From contig CAYTOJ010000106.1 of NCBI GenBank assembly GCA_964439415.1, positions 1-6,461 on the forward strand: DNA of 6,461 nucleotides, given 5' to 3'. This stretch comes from CAYTOJ01 sp964439415. Lineage in GTDB: Bacteria; Pseudomonadota; Alphaproteobacteria; Rickettsiales; CAZAGG01. The position numbers and the translations under genes are program-made. Below are positions 6,071 to 6,461 of this stretch, piece after piece. Positions within the stretch are counted from its first letter, which is position 1. Each line of letters begins with the position of its first letter. A model generated the notes under the pieces. That model had not been told where the DNA came from. It saw only the letters and a program-made list of their open reading frames with translations, and searched no databases.

Positions 6071-6394
6071 CTATGATGCCACAGAATCCAGCCATTCAAC
6101 CAGCATGGCCTTCGGCAGGGAACCTACCTTGGTTGCTTTCAGCTCGCCACCCTTGAACAGCATAAGTGTGGGAATGCCACGCACGCCATAGGTGCTGGGG
6201 GAATCCGGATTTTTCACTATGTCCACCTTCACTACCTTAAGATTACCGCGGGTGGCCGCAATATCATCCAGTATTGGGGCAAGCTGGCGGCATGGACCGC
6301 ACCAGTCAGCCCAGAAATCCACCAGCACTGCGCCTTCCGCTTTTATTACTTCATCTTCAAAAGCTTTTTCATCATCCGCATGAAATACACTCAT
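6071..6394 (-). CDS. trxA: Thioredoxin
   Basis: This is a 107-residue single-domain thioredoxin with FWADWCGPC (active-site Cys32 and Cys35), buried Asp26, and the cis-proline loop GIPT (Pro75) followed by LMLFKGGE. Length and numbering match E. coli TrxA, and there is no signal peptide, so it is cytoplasmic. It reduces disulfides in ribonucleotide reductase, peroxiredoxins and similar partners using thioredoxin reductase. I start it at the ATG at 6394, which has AGAGG 5 nt upstream. A GTG two codons earlier (6400) would lie only about one base from that Shine-Dalgarno. It is first in the visible trxA-folE-argE run; any gene upstream is outside the window. Confidence 0.96.
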   Translation of the reverse strand: MSVFHADDEKAFEDEVIKAEGAVLVDFWADWCGPCRQLAPILDDIAATRGNLKVVKVDIVKNPDSPSTYGVRGIPTLMLFKGGELKATKVGSLPKAMLVEWLDSVAS

Positions 6395-6439
6395 ACACAC
6401 CTCTATAGCTAGATTTATTCTAATATAAACTTACCTAGC

Positions 6440-6445
6440 ATTATA
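6440..6445 (-). promoter_or_regulatory. Possible -10 box for the trxA-folE-argE unit
   Basis: On the minus strand a perfect TATAAT (6445-6440) lies in an A/T-rich stretch about 46 bp before the trxA start codon. The matching -35 would be at about 6463-6468, outside the window, so it cannot be confirmed. In such A/T-rich DNA a chance match is quite possible. Confidence 0.3.
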
Positions 6446-6461
6446 TATGTCATATGCGAGA

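Noticed and set aside
6071..6400. Thioredoxin starting at GTG 6400 (109 residues)
   Set aside because: The Shine-Dalgarno AGAGG is about one base from that GTG but correctly spaced for the ATG at 6394, which also gives the standard thioredoxin numbering.

Overview
The window looks like chromosome from an alphaproteobacterium. At base 1 it runs into the 5' end of a 16S rRNA gene on the minus strand. The visible bases (AGAACGAACGCTGGCGGC, then GCTTAACACA) fit that class, though 54 bases cannot place it more finely. The 230-residue-plus pilin-like protein (CIPGDC motif, late IDDGIPG motif) and the Com1-type DsbA protein fit the same class. Base composition is moderate by eye and genes are densely packed.

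Layout: (1) 1-434 holds the truncated 16S gene, a leader of about 290 nt, and a well-formed rRNA promoter with an A/T-rich upstream block, all on the minus strand. The leader carries a strong inverted repeat next to the 16S start and a terminator-like hairpin near the promoter. (2) 435-2318 (minus) encodes a full-length membrane nucleotide-sugar dehydratase of the CapD/WbpM/FlaA1 type, for surface polysaccharide. (3) 2351-2581 is a 231-bp element with imperfect ~25-bp terminal inverted repeats and several internal palindromes. It looks like a MITE or palindromic intergenic repeat, and it abuts and supplies part of the stop codon of the next gene. (4) 2580-3359 (minus) encodes an exported DsbA/Com1-like thiol oxidoreductase. 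(5) 3511-4331 (plus) is a type IV pilin/pseudopilin-like gene, divergent from the dsbA-like gene. (6) 4353-6394 (minus) is a tight trxA-folE-argE run (thioredoxin, GTP cyclohydrolase I, acetylornithine deacetylase), with a 9-bp gap and then a TAATG overlap.

The most interesting observation is the 5' end of the pilin gene. A well-placed Shine-Dalgarno and ATG (3511) are followed at once by five perfect tandem copies of the 7-bp unit AGAAGCC (3525-3559). The ATG frame then hits a stop at 3580, while the pilin frame has no canonical start codon before the hydrophobic N-terminal segment. By arithmetic, six or three copies would fuse the ATG in frame to the prepilin cleavage site, and five or four copies do not. 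This is the architecture of a slipped-strand phase-variable gene captured in the OFF state. A decayed gene or an assembly error in the repeat are the alternatives.

Functionally the middle of the window is about the cell envelope: a polysaccharide dehydratase, a periplasmic disulfide enzyme and a cysteine-containing pilin-like protein. The right end is housekeeping metabolism and redox.
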